From NCBI RefSeq assembly GCF_003268855.1, contig NZ_QLSZ01000001.1, positions 505,859 through 569,858 on the forward strand: a DNA stretch of 64,000 bases, written 5' to 3'. The DNA comes from Flavobacterium aciduliphilum (GTDB taxonomy: Bacteria; Bacteroidota; Bacteroidia; Flavobacteriales; Flavobacteriaceae). A model generated the notes under the pieces. That model was not told the DNA's origin. It ran no database searches and saw only the letters and a program-made list of their open reading frames with translations. Both the position numbers and the translations under genes were made by a program. Of this stretch, positions 8,339-16,861 are shown in pieces; within the stretch, counting starts at the first letter, position 1; each line of letters begins with the position of its first letter.

Positions 8339-8782
8339 TTATATTCCGCCAACTCTAACCAAGCTTCCTAATATCAACATTGCAACTCCAATTAAAGTTA
8401 CAACAATAATTTCAATAATTGTAGGTAACATTCTTTCTATTGTCAATTTTGGAAACACAATTTTTTGAGCGTGAATCGCTAATGCTAAAGAAGTAAAAAG
8501 TAATAGCAATTTAGTAGAAACTATTTTCTCAATCGGACTTGAAAACGAAAACCATTTAGAAATTGTAATGTTATAATCATATGCCATTAGAATTCCGGTA
8601 ATCACTAAAATAAATAAAGAAGGCATTCCTATTTTTCCAAATTTAGTTCTGAAATCACTTAAAATTGAAATATTTTTTTGTTGTATGGTTGCAGGTAAAA
8701 TCCTTAAAACTAAAAACAAATGACCGCCAACCCAAATACTAGCAGCCAATAAATGAATTATTAGAATAATTTGATGGTACAT
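8339..8782 (-). CDS. CopD-like four-helix membrane protein
   Basis: A 147-residue protein with four hydrophobic helices; the first carries IHLLAASIWVGGHLF, typical of CopD/YebZ-type domains, where the His residues are thought to handle copper or haem. Its ATG overlaps the stop of the truncated haemoglobin gene (TAATG), so the two are co-translated at the end of the nos operon. A copper or haem role in NosZ maturation is plausible but unproven. Confidence 0.7.
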   Translation of the reverse strand: MYHQIILIIHLLAASIWVGGHLFLVLRILPATIQQKNISILSDFRTKFGKIGMPSLFILVITGILMAYDYNITISKWFSFSSPIEKIVSTKLLLLFTSLALAIHAQKIVFPKLTIERMLPTIIEIIVVTLIGVAMLILGSLVRVGGI

Positions 8783-9153
8783 TATGTCAATGTTTTATGC
8801 ATCATAACCGCAGAAATATTCATTGCGCGATTTTTAATTTCTTCTGCTTTTGCACCTTGAAAAAGTTTATCTACTGTTTGATTGAAAAGTTCGTTCCAAT
8901 GCTGAAAATGTTCTTGATTCATAGTACTCTTTTGATGTAATTCTTTGTGAACAACCATCGGACTTCCACTATAATTAGCAGAATAAAACAGAATATTTTC
9001 CCAAAAATTGTACATTTTAGGCAAATGCAAATCCCAATTTACCTTGGCAACATCAGTAAATAAATAACCAATAATTTCATCTGTTTTGACTTTATCATAG
9101 AATGCATTTACTAATTTTTCGATGTCTTTTCTATTTCTGATATCTGTTTTCAT
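8782..9153 (-). CDS. Group III truncated haemoglobin
   Basis: A 123-residue globin. Family marks are the N-terminal helix with VNAFYDKVKTDEIIGYLF, the PKMYNFWENILF helix, and the distal HKELHQK segment; the length is normal for class III (Ctb-like) truncated haemoglobins. Such globins bind O2 and NO and can protect against NO. It lies three bases after nosY and overlaps the CopD-like gene, so it is part of the nos operon; NO scavenging during denitrification is the likely role. Confidence 0.85.
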   Translation of the reverse strand: MKTDIRNRKDIEKLVNAFYDKVKTDEIIGYLFTDVAKVNWDLHLPKMYNFWENILFYSANYSGSPMVVHKELHQKSTMNQEHFQHWNELFNQTVDKLFQGAKAEEIKNRAMNISAVMMHKTLT

Positions 9154-9156
9154 TTT

Positions 9157-9924
9157 CTACAAATCTTTAGTTCGAAATCTTTTTAGTGAGATAAAAAACG
9201 GTACAATTGCCCATAAACACAATAATAAGAATGAAACAATTAATCCTAAAGAAGTTCCGAAGAAATCTTTAAAAATCGCTCCTGTATAACCCATCATAGC
9301 GGAAACATCAAGATGCAACAGAATCTGAATTCTGGCTAAATCTATCGGACTTAAAGCCGTCACTCCAACCATAGCATTTTCTATCGGATAATCTGAAAAT
9401 TGAAACAATAAAAACAAAACCATTCCATCAAATAACAAGGCAAAATACAACCAAGTCATTATGGCAATTCCGATTCCTTTAGCTTTATCTCGGGTTAAAA
9501 TGGAACTCAAAAAGGCTAAAGCAGTAAAAATTACCGAAATTAAGCAACCAATAACAATCATCATCAAACCAACTCCGTCGGTCGAATTAATTAGAAGCGG
9601 AATTCCGGCACCTACAAAAAACGCCAAAACCATCGATAAGGAAACTCCGAAAAACAAACTCATCCAGATTTTTCTTCGCTTAATCGGTTGGCTCAACAAA
9701 AGCTCAATAAATTCCGCACTGTTGTACAAATAAATCGTTGCAAAAAGTATTGAAACTAATGGAACTGTAAATAGAATTACATTCAAAATAGTCAAAATTC
9801 CTTTTGCTGAATTGTCTTCTAAAGCAAATGAACTCCAAGATAAAATTGCTAAAATCAAGGTGTAAGCCAAGACTATTTTACTTTTTAGAATATCAATTAG
9901 TATAATTTTTATAATTCTATTCAT
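9157..9924 (-). CDS. nosY: NosY, ABC permease for NosZ copper-centre assembly
   Basis: A 255-residue membrane protein with six hydrophobic segments, N-terminal MNRIIKIILIDILKSKIV and a middle IELLLSQPIKRRKIW loop, as in NosY/ABC-2 permeases. With NosF and NosD it forms the transporter that supplies sulfur and copper to the CuZ site of NosZ. It overlaps nosF by 4 bases (ATGA), which supports co-translation. Confidence 0.92.
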   Translation of the reverse strand: MNRIIKIILIDILKSKIVLAYTLILAILSWSSFALEDNSAKGILTILNVILFTVPLVSILFATIYLYNSAEFIELLLSQPIKRRKIWMSLFFGVSLSMVLAFFVGAGIPLLINSTDGVGLMMIVIGCLISVIFTALAFLSSILTRDKAKGIGIAIMTWLYFALLFDGMVLFLLFQFSDYPIENAMVGVTALSPIDLARIQILLHLDVSAMMGYTGAIFKDFFGTSLGLIVSFLLLCLWAIVPFFISLKRFRTKDL

Positions 9925-10664
9925 GATACAATTGCGAGTTTCGGGTTTCGAGTTTCAGGTTGCTTTTGCTTTAGAATATTAGCAATGGCTTTTGAAATTT
10001 TATCTTCGTTAGTTTCTTCTTTTAAGTCGGCTACTTTTTTATGAAAATGAACCTTTCCGTCTTGCATAAAGATAATTTCAGTTATCAAATCGTCCAATTC
10101 GCTTAACAAATGTGAAGTGATTAAAATGAGTTTACCTTTCTCTTTTTCTTTGATAATTTTTTCTTTCAAAATCTCAGAAGCTAATGGATCTAAACCAGCC
10201 GTTGGTTCATCTAAAATCAATACATCTGGATTGAAAAGAAATGCCAAAACTGCACTAACTTTTTGAGTAGTTCCGCCTGAAAGTGTTCGCATTTTTTTAT
10301 CGAACATTTTTTCAAGTTCAAACGCTTTGAGTAAATCTTCATCTAAATCTTCATTGGAATTTCGGATTTTTTTAATCATTTCTATGATTTGACCAATCGT
10401 CATATTATCAGGATAACGCCCAATTTGTGGCATATAGCCGATATTTTCACGATACAAATAAGCTCCTAAAACTGATATTCCATTGAATTCAATTGAACCT
10501 TTATCCGGTAAAACCATTCCAAGAATTGACTTAATTAATGTGGTTTTTCCGCAACCGTTAGGTCCAATTAAGGCAATGCATTCCCCTTTTTTGAAAGAAA
10601 GATTAACATCGTTTAAAACGTTTAGTTTTCCGAATTTTTTGTTTATGTTTTTAATTTCAATCAT
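9921..10664 (-). CDS. nosF: NosF, ABC transporter ATPase
   Basis: A 247-residue ABC ATPase: Walker A GPNGCGKTT at residues 34-42, signature LSGGTTQK, Walker B LILDEPTAGLD and the switch His in LITSH. It energises NosD/NosY during NosZ maturation. It overlaps both nosD and nosY by 4 bases. The C-terminal tail (KQPETRNPKLAIVS) is encoded by a GTTTCGGGTTTCGAGTTTC-type sequence that looks like an intergenic repeat, so the tail may have been extended by repeat insertion. Confidence 0.93.
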   Translation of the reverse strand: MIEIKNINKKFGKLNVLNDVNLSFKKGECIALIGPNGCGKTTLIKSILGMVLPDKGSIEFNGISVLGAYLYRENIGYMPQIGRYPDNMTIGQIIEMIKKIRNSNEDLDEDLLKAFELEKMFDKKMRTLSGGTTQKVSAVLAFLFNPDVLILDEPTAGLDPLASEILKEKIIKEKEKGKLILITSHLLSELDDLITEIIFMQDGKVHFHKKVADLKEETNEDKISKAIANILKQKQPETRNPKLAIVS

Positions 10665-11896
10665 AATGGCAGTGACTTCATTAATGGCGTTTTATCTATA
10701 AAATTATCAGGTGTAATACTAGGTAAAACTTTTTCCGATTTGTCTAAAAGCGTAATCATAAAACTTCGATACAGCAACATAGTTGACGGTGTTTTTTCGG
10801 TTAAAACGGCAAACAAACTCAACGGATGATACGGTACGTCACCGATTCCATTCTTGTCCAAATCGTAACCTTCGTATTTGTCCCAATAATTGCTGTTGAA
10901 TGTGTTTAAAACTAAACTTCCGTTGGTACTGATGTCGAATGTGTTTTTGAGATAATTGTTGTTTACAATTTCGTTATCCATACAACTTGCCTGAATTTTC
11001 ATTCCCCAACCATTTGATTCAAAATTGTTTTTCTCGACTTTAATTCGACTCGTTCCTTCCATATAAATTGCCGATGTATTTCTAATGAATTTATTATTAA
11101 AAATATAACCATCCGAAATTTCTTTTAGTAAAATCCCATAGGCTGAATCACCCCAATTTTCTTCAAAAGTGTTATTAATCATTTTGACACTTTTTGAAAA
11201 CATTACAGCAACTCCTGCTCCGTTATTTTTGAACAAATTGGTAATATAAGAATCATCGTTGGAAAACATAAAATGCAATCCGTAGCGGATATTTTTGGTA
11301 GAAATGTTTCTCCAAATGACCGAATTAGTTACAAATTCAAAATAAATTCCATCACGATGTCCTGAAACTTTGTTACCAATAATTTGAAGGTTACTGCTTT
11401 TCCAACAGTGAATTCCGTTTCCTATTAATTGTTCTTCTTTTCCGTAAGCCACAATAACATTGTCTTTTACTATACAATTATTGCAGCTTTGAAGATAAAT
11501 TCCGAAGAAATTATTATCCAAAACATTATTAAAAACACGAACAAAAGTTCGATTATAAACTTTAACTGCGCAAGGATCATCTAAGGCACTATGTCCAGAA
11601 TTTACAAATTTAATTCCTTGGACTAAAACGCTATCCGCTTTAACAGAAAGCACTTCACATTTATGTTGTCCGTCAAGAATGGGTAAATCTTTACCAAGGA
11701 AAACTATTTTCTTGTCGATGATAATATTGCCTTCTTTGTAAGTTCCTTTGTTTATAACAATTGTATCGCCGTTTTTGGATAAAGAAATTGCTTTTTTAAT
11801 ACTTTTCACAGGAAAATTAGCTCCAACTTGGATGGTTGTTGCACCTGCAAGTTGCATCACAAAAAAGAAAAATAATATGTAACAAGAATTTTTCAT
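10661..11896 (-). CDS. nosD: NosD, periplasmic copper-assembly protein
   Basis: A 411-residue exported protein with a signal peptide ending near QLAGA and a right-handed beta-helix made of repeated CASH-type turns (GNGIHCWKSSN, NKVSGHRDGIYFEF, NNGAGVAVMFS). NosD delivers copper to NosZ in the periplasm and docks on the NosFY transporter. It is directly fused by 4- and 1-base overlaps to nosF and nosL, giving the order nosZ-L-D-F-Y. Confidence 0.95.
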   Translation of the reverse strand: MKNSCYILFFFFVMQLAGATTIQVGANFPVKSIKKAISLSKNGDTIVINKGTYKEGNIIIDKKIVFLGKDLPILDGQHKCEVLSVKADSVLVQGIKFVNSGHSALDDPCAVKVYNRTFVRVFNNVLDNNFFGIYLQSCNNCIVKDNVIVAYGKEEQLIGNGIHCWKSSNLQIIGNKVSGHRDGIYFEFVTNSVIWRNISTKNIRYGLHFMFSNDDSYITNLFKNNGAGVAVMFSKSVKMINNTFEENWGDSAYGILLKEISDGYIFNNKFIRNTSAIYMEGTSRIKVEKNNFESNGWGMKIQASCMDNEIVNNNYLKNTFDISTNGSLVLNTFNSNYWDKYEGYDLDKNGIGDVPYHPLSLFAVLTEKTPSTMLLYRSFMITLLDKSEKVLPSITPDNFIDKTPLMKSLPL

Positions 11897-12915
11897 TAGT
11901 AAGTATCAAGAATGGTTTGCCAAGAAGCTTTTTCGGCTCCAAGTTTGGTTTGTAAACCGATAGCGTTTTTATCAGTGTCAAATGCGGCAACTTTTCCACC
12001 CATTGGTGCGCTGATGGTTCCTCCAAATAAATAAAACCCTTTTTCAACTGGAATGAATTGAGTTTCGTTGGAATAATTGGTTACATAAAGTTTCGCATCT
12101 ACTAAATCAGAATTTGATTTGACATATTTTATCATACAGGAAACATCATCAAATTTATAACATCTGCCTTTTTTGGTAATTAATTCAGAAGCAAACTTTC
12201 CATTAGAAATCGTCATTTTACAGAAATCGCAAGTATCTGAATTCAGTTTAATGGGTTTTGGTTCGTTTGAATTACAAGAAAATAATGTCATTGAAAGGCA
12301 TACTAACAAAGCTGCACTTATATTTGCTTTTCTGAATCTATTTAAAATTTTTGATTCTTTTAAAACTGCAATAAATAATAACAATCCAGCTCCAATAAGC
12401 ATAAATCCACCGATATCAGGAATAGAATAAGCTCCAAAATTTAATAATTGTTTGTAACCCAAAAGAGGTGGTTGGTAAGCCATTCCGGGCACTTTTATAG
12501 CGGCATTTGGATTTAAATCGTGACCATATTCGTAATTCCATCTGTAGAAATCACAAGCCGCTAAAATTCCGAAAACTATAAAAGAAATGAAGAAAGTATA
12601 CAATGTTTTTTTTCTTCCGATGAATGTGATTATTAATCCTAAAACTGCAAATCCGATAAAGATGTATTTGAGTACAGAAAATTCAAAAAAGTTTTCTGCG
12701 TGTAAGGTTTTCATTCCGATATAATGATTTAATCCATTGATGATATCGACATCGCCAGCTAATTTATCGGCGTGCAATTGCAATACTAATCCTTCAGGAT
12801 ATTGAGGAGCTTCGAGTTCGATTCTCCAAAGTGGAAAGAAAATTGAAGACAATAATAAAACCGATGCAATCAAAAGTAACCCCTTTGAGAACATAGAAAT
12901 TTTTGACTTTTTCAT
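11896..12915 (-). CDS. nosL: NosL fused to an N-terminal membrane domain
   Basis: A 339-residue protein. The first 200 residues hold about four hydrophobic segments (at roughly 10-30, 83-100, 104-121 and 168-186) with a large exported loop. An internal lipobox-like segment (LSMTLFSC, Cys214) precedes a NosL domain with C229-DF-C232-K-M234, the Cu(I)-binding motif of NosL, and a FDDVSCM segment. NosL is normally a free lipoprotein of about 170 residues that feeds copper to NosD. Here it appears tethered to a membrane module, or is cut at the internal lipobox. Fused forms may be common in this phylum. Confidence 0.88.
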   Translation of the reverse strand: MKKSKISMFSKGLLLIASVLLLSSIFFPLWRIELEAPQYPEGLVLQLHADKLAGDVDIINGLNHYIGMKTLHAENFFEFSVLKYIFIGFAVLGLIITFIGRKKTLYTFFISFIVFGILAACDFYRWNYEYGHDLNPNAAIKVPGMAYQPPLLGYKQLLNFGAYSIPDIGGFMLIGAGLLLFIAVLKESKILNRFRKANISAALLVCLSMTLFSCNSNEPKPIKLNSDTCDFCKMTISNGKFASELITKKGRCYKFDDVSCMIKYVKSNSDLVDAKLYVTNYSNETQFIPVEKGFYLFGGTISAPMGGKVAAFDTDKNAIGLQTKLGAEKASWQTILDTY

Positions 12916-12939
12916 TTTGATTTGTTTATTAAAGTGAAT

Positions 12940-12993
12940 AGTGATTGGTAATTAATGATTAGCATTTATACTATTCACTAATTACCAATCACT
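12940..12993. repeat. Inverted repeat between nosZ and nosL
   Basis: Arms 12940-12954 (AGTGATTGGTAATTA) and 12979-12993 are perfect complements over 15 bp. The sequence type, runs of GTGATTAGTGATTGG, is a familiar dispersed intergenic repeat of Flavobacteria. As an mRNA hairpin it could protect the 3' end of the nosZ message. Confidence 0.8.
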
Positions 12994-13006
12994 AATCACT
13001 AAACTA

Positions 13007-14986
13007 TTATTTTGCTACAGCTGGTAAATTGGTACCCAAACTAAATGTTAAAGGAACGCTGCTTCCCGCTGGAGAAACTCGGATATATCCTTGCATTTCT
13101 TGGTGCAATGCACTACAGAAATCGGTGCAATAGAATGGAGAAATTCCAACTCTATCTGGCGTCCATTTTAATGTAGCTGTTTCACCTGGCATTATTAACA
13201 ACTCGGCATTATTTGCACCTTTTATGGCGAATCCGTGAGGCACATCCCAGTCTTGTTCAAGATTTGTAACGTGGAAATATACTTCGTCTCCCAATTTAAT
13301 TCCTTCAATATTATCTGGAGAGAAATGTGAACGAACACAAGTCATATAAACATCAATTCTTTTTCCGTTACGAACTACTTTAGATTCTTTTTCACCTTTG
13401 GTTACAAATGGATTTGTATTATCTTCTAATTTGAAGAATTTAAGTTGACCATTATTTCTAATTAAATCGGCAGGCGCTGCTTGTGCATAATGTGGCTCAC
13501 CAATAGTAGGGAAGTCGAGAATTAACTGCATTTTATCGCCACTAATATCATAAATTTGAGCGGATTGACACAATTCTGGACCGGTTGGCAAATATCTGTC
13601 TTTTGTGATTTTGTTGTAAGCAATTAAATATTTTCCGAAAGGTTTTTTAGAATCTCCACCAGGAATACACAAGTGACCAACAGAATAATATGTTGGAACT
13701 CTATCTAAAACTTTCAATGATTTGATATCCCATTTTACCACTTCAGAAGAAACGAACATTGTTGTATAAGCATTTCCTTTCCCGTCAAATTCGGTGTGTA
13801 ATGGTCCTAAACCAGGTTTTTGAACTTCTCCGTGAAGAGCAGCTTCATATTTTACTACAGGAATTCCATCATAATCACCTTCAAATTGTTTGTTTTTGAT
13901 AGCATTTTGTAATTTATCAAAACTAAATACAGGAATTAAAGCCGCTAATTTTCCTGAACCTACAATGTATTCACCTGTTGGGTCAACATCACAACCGTGA
14001 GGCGATTTTGGACAAGGAATCATATAACAAATGTCTTTCAATTCTTTAGAATCTAAAATAAGAACTTGAGTTTTGATTTCAGATTTAGCAGTATGTGTTT
14101 TTTCATCATATACGTTATGAGCATATTTTGTAGAAGTCAATTTTCCTTTTCCAGCTTTGATGTATTCTTCTGCTTTTTTCCAATTGACAGCCATAATAAA
14201 ATCTTTGTCTTTTTGAGAAGCATTTACTTCTAACAAAGTATTCGCTTGTTCAGAATTATAGCAAGAGAAGAAGAACCAACCGTGAGATTTTCCCTTTCCA
14301 GCGTGAGATAAGTCAAAATTCACACCTGGACATTGAATTTGAAATGCCAAATCCATTTGCCCTTCTTTACCTACTTTTACAAAACTAATGTGTCCTTTGA
14401 AATTTTGTTTGTAAGTGTTAATTGGCACATCACCATTAGAATTGTCTGGTGGCACACTAAAACGAGTTCCTGCTACTACGTATTCTGTATTTTCTGTAAT
14501 AAACGGAGAAGAGTGATTTCCAGCACTGTTTGGCAACTCAATAATTTCAGTTGTTTTGAACGTTTTTAAATCCAAACGAGCAATACGAGGTGTATTATTG
14601 GCATTAGCAAAAAGCCAACGACCATCAACTTCTCCATTCGTTTGAGATAATTCGGTGTGATGTTGGTCATCCCAAGGTACAAACCCGTGAGAAGTATTTA
14701 ACATTGGTTTGGTTTCTTCATTAAAACCATAACCACTTTCCGGATCAACAGAAAAGACTGGAATTACACGAAATAATCTTCCGCTAGGTAATCCATAAAC
14801 ACTTACTTTTCCACTAAAACCTCCTGATACGAAATTATAGAACTCATCATATTTTCCTGGTGCAACATAGGCTTTTTGAGCGGCATCACCACTCACAGCA
14901 TCACCCGAATTTTTAGGCTTACAAGAAGTGAACAAAGCACTTCCTAGGACAATAGCAAAAATTGCTTTTACAAATTTATTTTTCAT
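13007..14986 (-). CDS. nosZ: NosZ, nitrous-oxide reductase, clade II
   Basis: A 659-residue enzyme reducing N2O to N2 in the periplasm. The signal peptide is Sec/lipoprotein type (lipobox LFTSC, Cys22) with no twin-arginine motif, which marks clade II NosZ. A seven-blade propeller with the CuZ histidines (for example DDQHHTE near residue 105) is followed by a cupredoxin domain whose CuA site is C620-xxx-C624-xxx-H628-xx-M631. The enzyme looks complete. It follows a cytochrome c gene, its likely electron donor, and leads nosL-D-F-Y. Confidence 0.97.
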   Translation of the reverse strand: MKNKFVKAIFAIVLGSALFTSCKPKNSGDAVSGDAAQKAYVAPGKYDEFYNFVSGGFSGKVSVYGLPSGRLFRVIPVFSVDPESGYGFNEETKPMLNTSHGFVPWDDQHHTELSQTNGEVDGRWLFANANNTPRIARLDLKTFKTTEIIELPNSAGNHSSPFITENTEYVVAGTRFSVPPDNSNGDVPINTYKQNFKGHISFVKVGKEGQMDLAFQIQCPGVNFDLSHAGKGKSHGWFFFSCYNSEQANTLLEVNASQKDKDFIMAVNWKKAEEYIKAGKGKLTSTKYAHNVYDEKTHTAKSEIKTQVLILDSKELKDICYMIPCPKSPHGCDVDPTGEYIVGSGKLAALIPVFSFDKLQNAIKNKQFEGDYDGIPVVKYEAALHGEVQKPGLGPLHTEFDGKGNAYTTMFVSSEVVKWDIKSLKVLDRVPTYYSVGHLCIPGGDSKKPFGKYLIAYNKITKDRYLPTGPELCQSAQIYDISGDKMQLILDFPTIGEPHYAQAAPADLIRNNGQLKFFKLEDNTNPFVTKGEKESKVVRNGKRIDVYMTCVRSHFSPDNIEGIKLGDEVYFHVTNLEQDWDVPHGFAIKGANNAELLIMPGETATLKWTPDRVGISPFYCTDFCSALHQEMQGYIRVSPAGSSVPLTFSLGTNLPAVAK

Positions 14987-15048
14987 TTTATCTAGTTTTA
15001 AAAATCAATTCATCACTTTCACCTGACAAAACAATTTTTGGTTTGTAT

Positions 15049-15522
15049 TTATTTTACGCCGTCGATTTTTCGCATGTATTCTAAAATACTTCTAGCTTCT
15101 TCGTCTTTTAAACCTTGGTTAGGCATACGAACTAAACAGATTTCTAATTGTGCTTGAACTTCTGGATCTTTGTCAATCATCGGGTCAGGATTAGTGATGA
15201 AATTCATAATCCATTCTGGTTTTTTTCGAGAAGTAACGCCTTTCCATCCTGGGCCAACTAATTTTTCCTCTGTTTGTTTATGACATGAAGTACATTTTAC
15301 TTCTGCTACTTTTTGTCCTTCTGTTGCCATTTCTTGATCAAGAGTGGCGCCTAAATCTACTTTATCAAATTTTCCTAAACCTCTATTTGGATCGTAAGAA
15401 GATGGGTCGGATGCAACAGAAGCATCAGTAGATGATTTAGAAAAATCTTGATCGTTTTTTTTCTTGTCTCCACAAGAGAACAACATTATTGCTGTGCTTA
15501 ATACTACTATTAGTTTTTTCAT
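15049..15522 (-). CDS. Lipoprotein cytochrome c, nos operon
   Basis: A 157-residue lipoprotein (lipobox ... IMLFSC) with one class I haem c site, CTSCH, and a C-terminal Met ligand in VRMPNQGLKDEEA. It is the first gene of the nos operon and is downstream of a regulon palindrome. Clade II nos clusters usually carry such cytochromes, which probably pass electrons to NosZ. I do not assign a nos letter. Confidence 0.85.
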   Translation of the reverse strand: MKKLIVVLSTAIMLFSCGDKKKNDQDFSKSSTDASVASDPSSYDPNRGLGKFDKVDLGATLDQEMATEGQKVAEVKCTSCHKQTEEKLVGPGWKGVTSRKKPEWIMNFITNPDPMIDKDPEVQAQLEICLVRMPNQGLKDEEARSILEYMRKIDGVK

Positions 15523-15577
15523 ATTGTTATGATTTAAAATTATACTCCAAAGGTCTGAATTGAATAGGGTTATATTT

Positions 15578-15593
15578 TATGACTGGAATCATA
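15578..15593 (-). promoter_or_regulatory. Crp/Fnr-type palindrome upstream of the nos operon
   Basis: The sequence is TATGA-CTGGAA-TCATA. A near-consensus -7 box on the minus strand (GACCTTTG, 15548-15555) lies 34 bp away, in front of the cytochrome c-nosZ operon. Confidence 0.7.
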
Positions 15594-15639
15594 AAGAAGA
15601 TTTTTTTTGCAGTTTCTTTAAAAATTAGGAGTATAACAA

Positions 15640-15720
15640 ATGGCAATTGAAAACCTAAATCGTCAATTTAAACTAAACGAAGAATATATTCTAGTTGCTA
15701 AAATGAAATTAGTGAAATGA
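15640..15720 (+). other. Short open frame MAIENLNRQF..., possible gene remnant
   Basis: A 26-codon frame starts with ATG after a good ribosome site (AGGAG, 7 bases upstream). Its first ten codons match a second remnant at 1328-1390 (GTG start, MATENLKRQF) at about 27 of 31 bases. No family is known to me. It may be the 5' end of a gene cut off by rearrangement at this spot. Confidence 0.3.
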
Positions 15721-15792
15721 AGTAAACGGCAGCATTGATGCTTGGAATACTTGGACTAGGAGCAATTTTTGTGCAGATGAATGAGATAATGA

Positions 15793-16503
15793 TTATGAAA
15801 TATTTATCCCTTTAGGTTTTGGAAAATCTATTCCTAAATGGTCATACAAAGCCCTTACTTTGGAACGCCAACTTATTCGAGCTTCTATCCAAGTTTTACT
15901 ACCTTCAGTAATTTTTATGTTATCGTGTGTATGTGTTGGAAATTTTGAGGAAGCCGTTATGTTGTCAAAACTAATTAGAAGTTCAAGATTATCTAAAACA
16001 GATTGGTTTTTATCTAAATCAAAAATTGTTTTATCTTCTTCTTTGTCGAATTTTTGAGCTTTATCTTTTAGACTTTGATAGAGATTGCTTAATTTGATTT
16101 CATCAGTAATAAAATCTAAATCGTAGATGTCTTTTTTAGTAGAACGATTGGATAAACTAACTAGTTTGTATAAACCAATATCTGCTTTACTGAATAATCG
16201 GATGTCATTGATAGATTCAATTTCGAAAAGATGTTTCATGTTTTGTAAAACATCAACTTTTATCATTGTTCCATCTTCAGTGTCAATAAAAAATCTTAAA
16301 AAAGAGTATTAATCATTTATATCACATGGATTATCAAAATTTCTAGCATTCTTCCAGAAACGAGTTTTTATCTCTTCTTGAATTTTATTAAATCCATCTA
16401 AACCGATAATTTCGGGACAGAATAAATCGATATCATCTGAAATTCTATGATTGTATTGTAATGCTAAATTTGTTCCACCTGCTAAACTGAAATTGGCTAA
16501 CGA
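15793..16503 (-). pseudogene. AbiEii-type nucleotidyltransferase, 5'-truncated and with an in-frame stop
   Basis: Reading the minus strand from 16503, the frame gives FSLAGGTNLALQYNHRISDD then IDLF, the nucleotidyltransferase core of AbiEii/AbiGii toxins (GGT-N and DDID). A TAA at 16309-16311 interrupts the same frame after about 64 codons. The rest (from an ATG at 16266) continues with DIGLYKLVSLSNRSTKKDIY, the family's KL...R.t.KD motif. The 5' end, and any partner antitoxin, is missing because the sequence passes straight into a truncated nadB. It is a double-broken remnant of a phage-defence toxin gene. Confidence 0.75.
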
Positions 16504-16859
16504 TGCCCTCCTTCTCTCCCTAAATCTAAAGTACCCTCTTCGTTTTGATCAAATCTTGTTCCCCAATCAATTAACTCTTTTAATCGCTTTGGACCATCAG
16601 TAATGACCAAAGAAACTATATCTTTATCACACAAGCCATCTCCACACACTAAGGTATCATCTATGTGCTTTTCAAAATTGTCATCTAACTTATTTTGAAC
16701 AATGGCAATGCCACCTTGTGCATATTTAGTATTTGATTTATCTTCACTAGATTTGGTGACAATTGTAATCTTTTTGTTTGGAAACTTAGTAGCAATTTTA
16801 ATAGCAAAAGTCAAACCAGCAACTCCAGAACCTATTATTAAATAATCAGTTTGTATCAT
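16497..16859 (-). pseudogene. nadB: L-aspartate oxidase NadB, N-terminal fragment
   Basis: 120 codons of NadB: FAD-binding GSGVAGLTFA at the start, AQGGIA, then LDLGREGGH, after which homology ends and the frame stops. Full NadB has about 520 residues, so three quarters are gone. The break falls exactly where an AbiEii-like sequence begins (about 16503), which shows a deletion or recombination joint. The gene is 2 bases after nadA, as in normal nadAB operons. An intact nadB must exist elsewhere if NAD synthesis uses this route. Confidence 0.85.
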
Positions 16860-16861
16860 TT

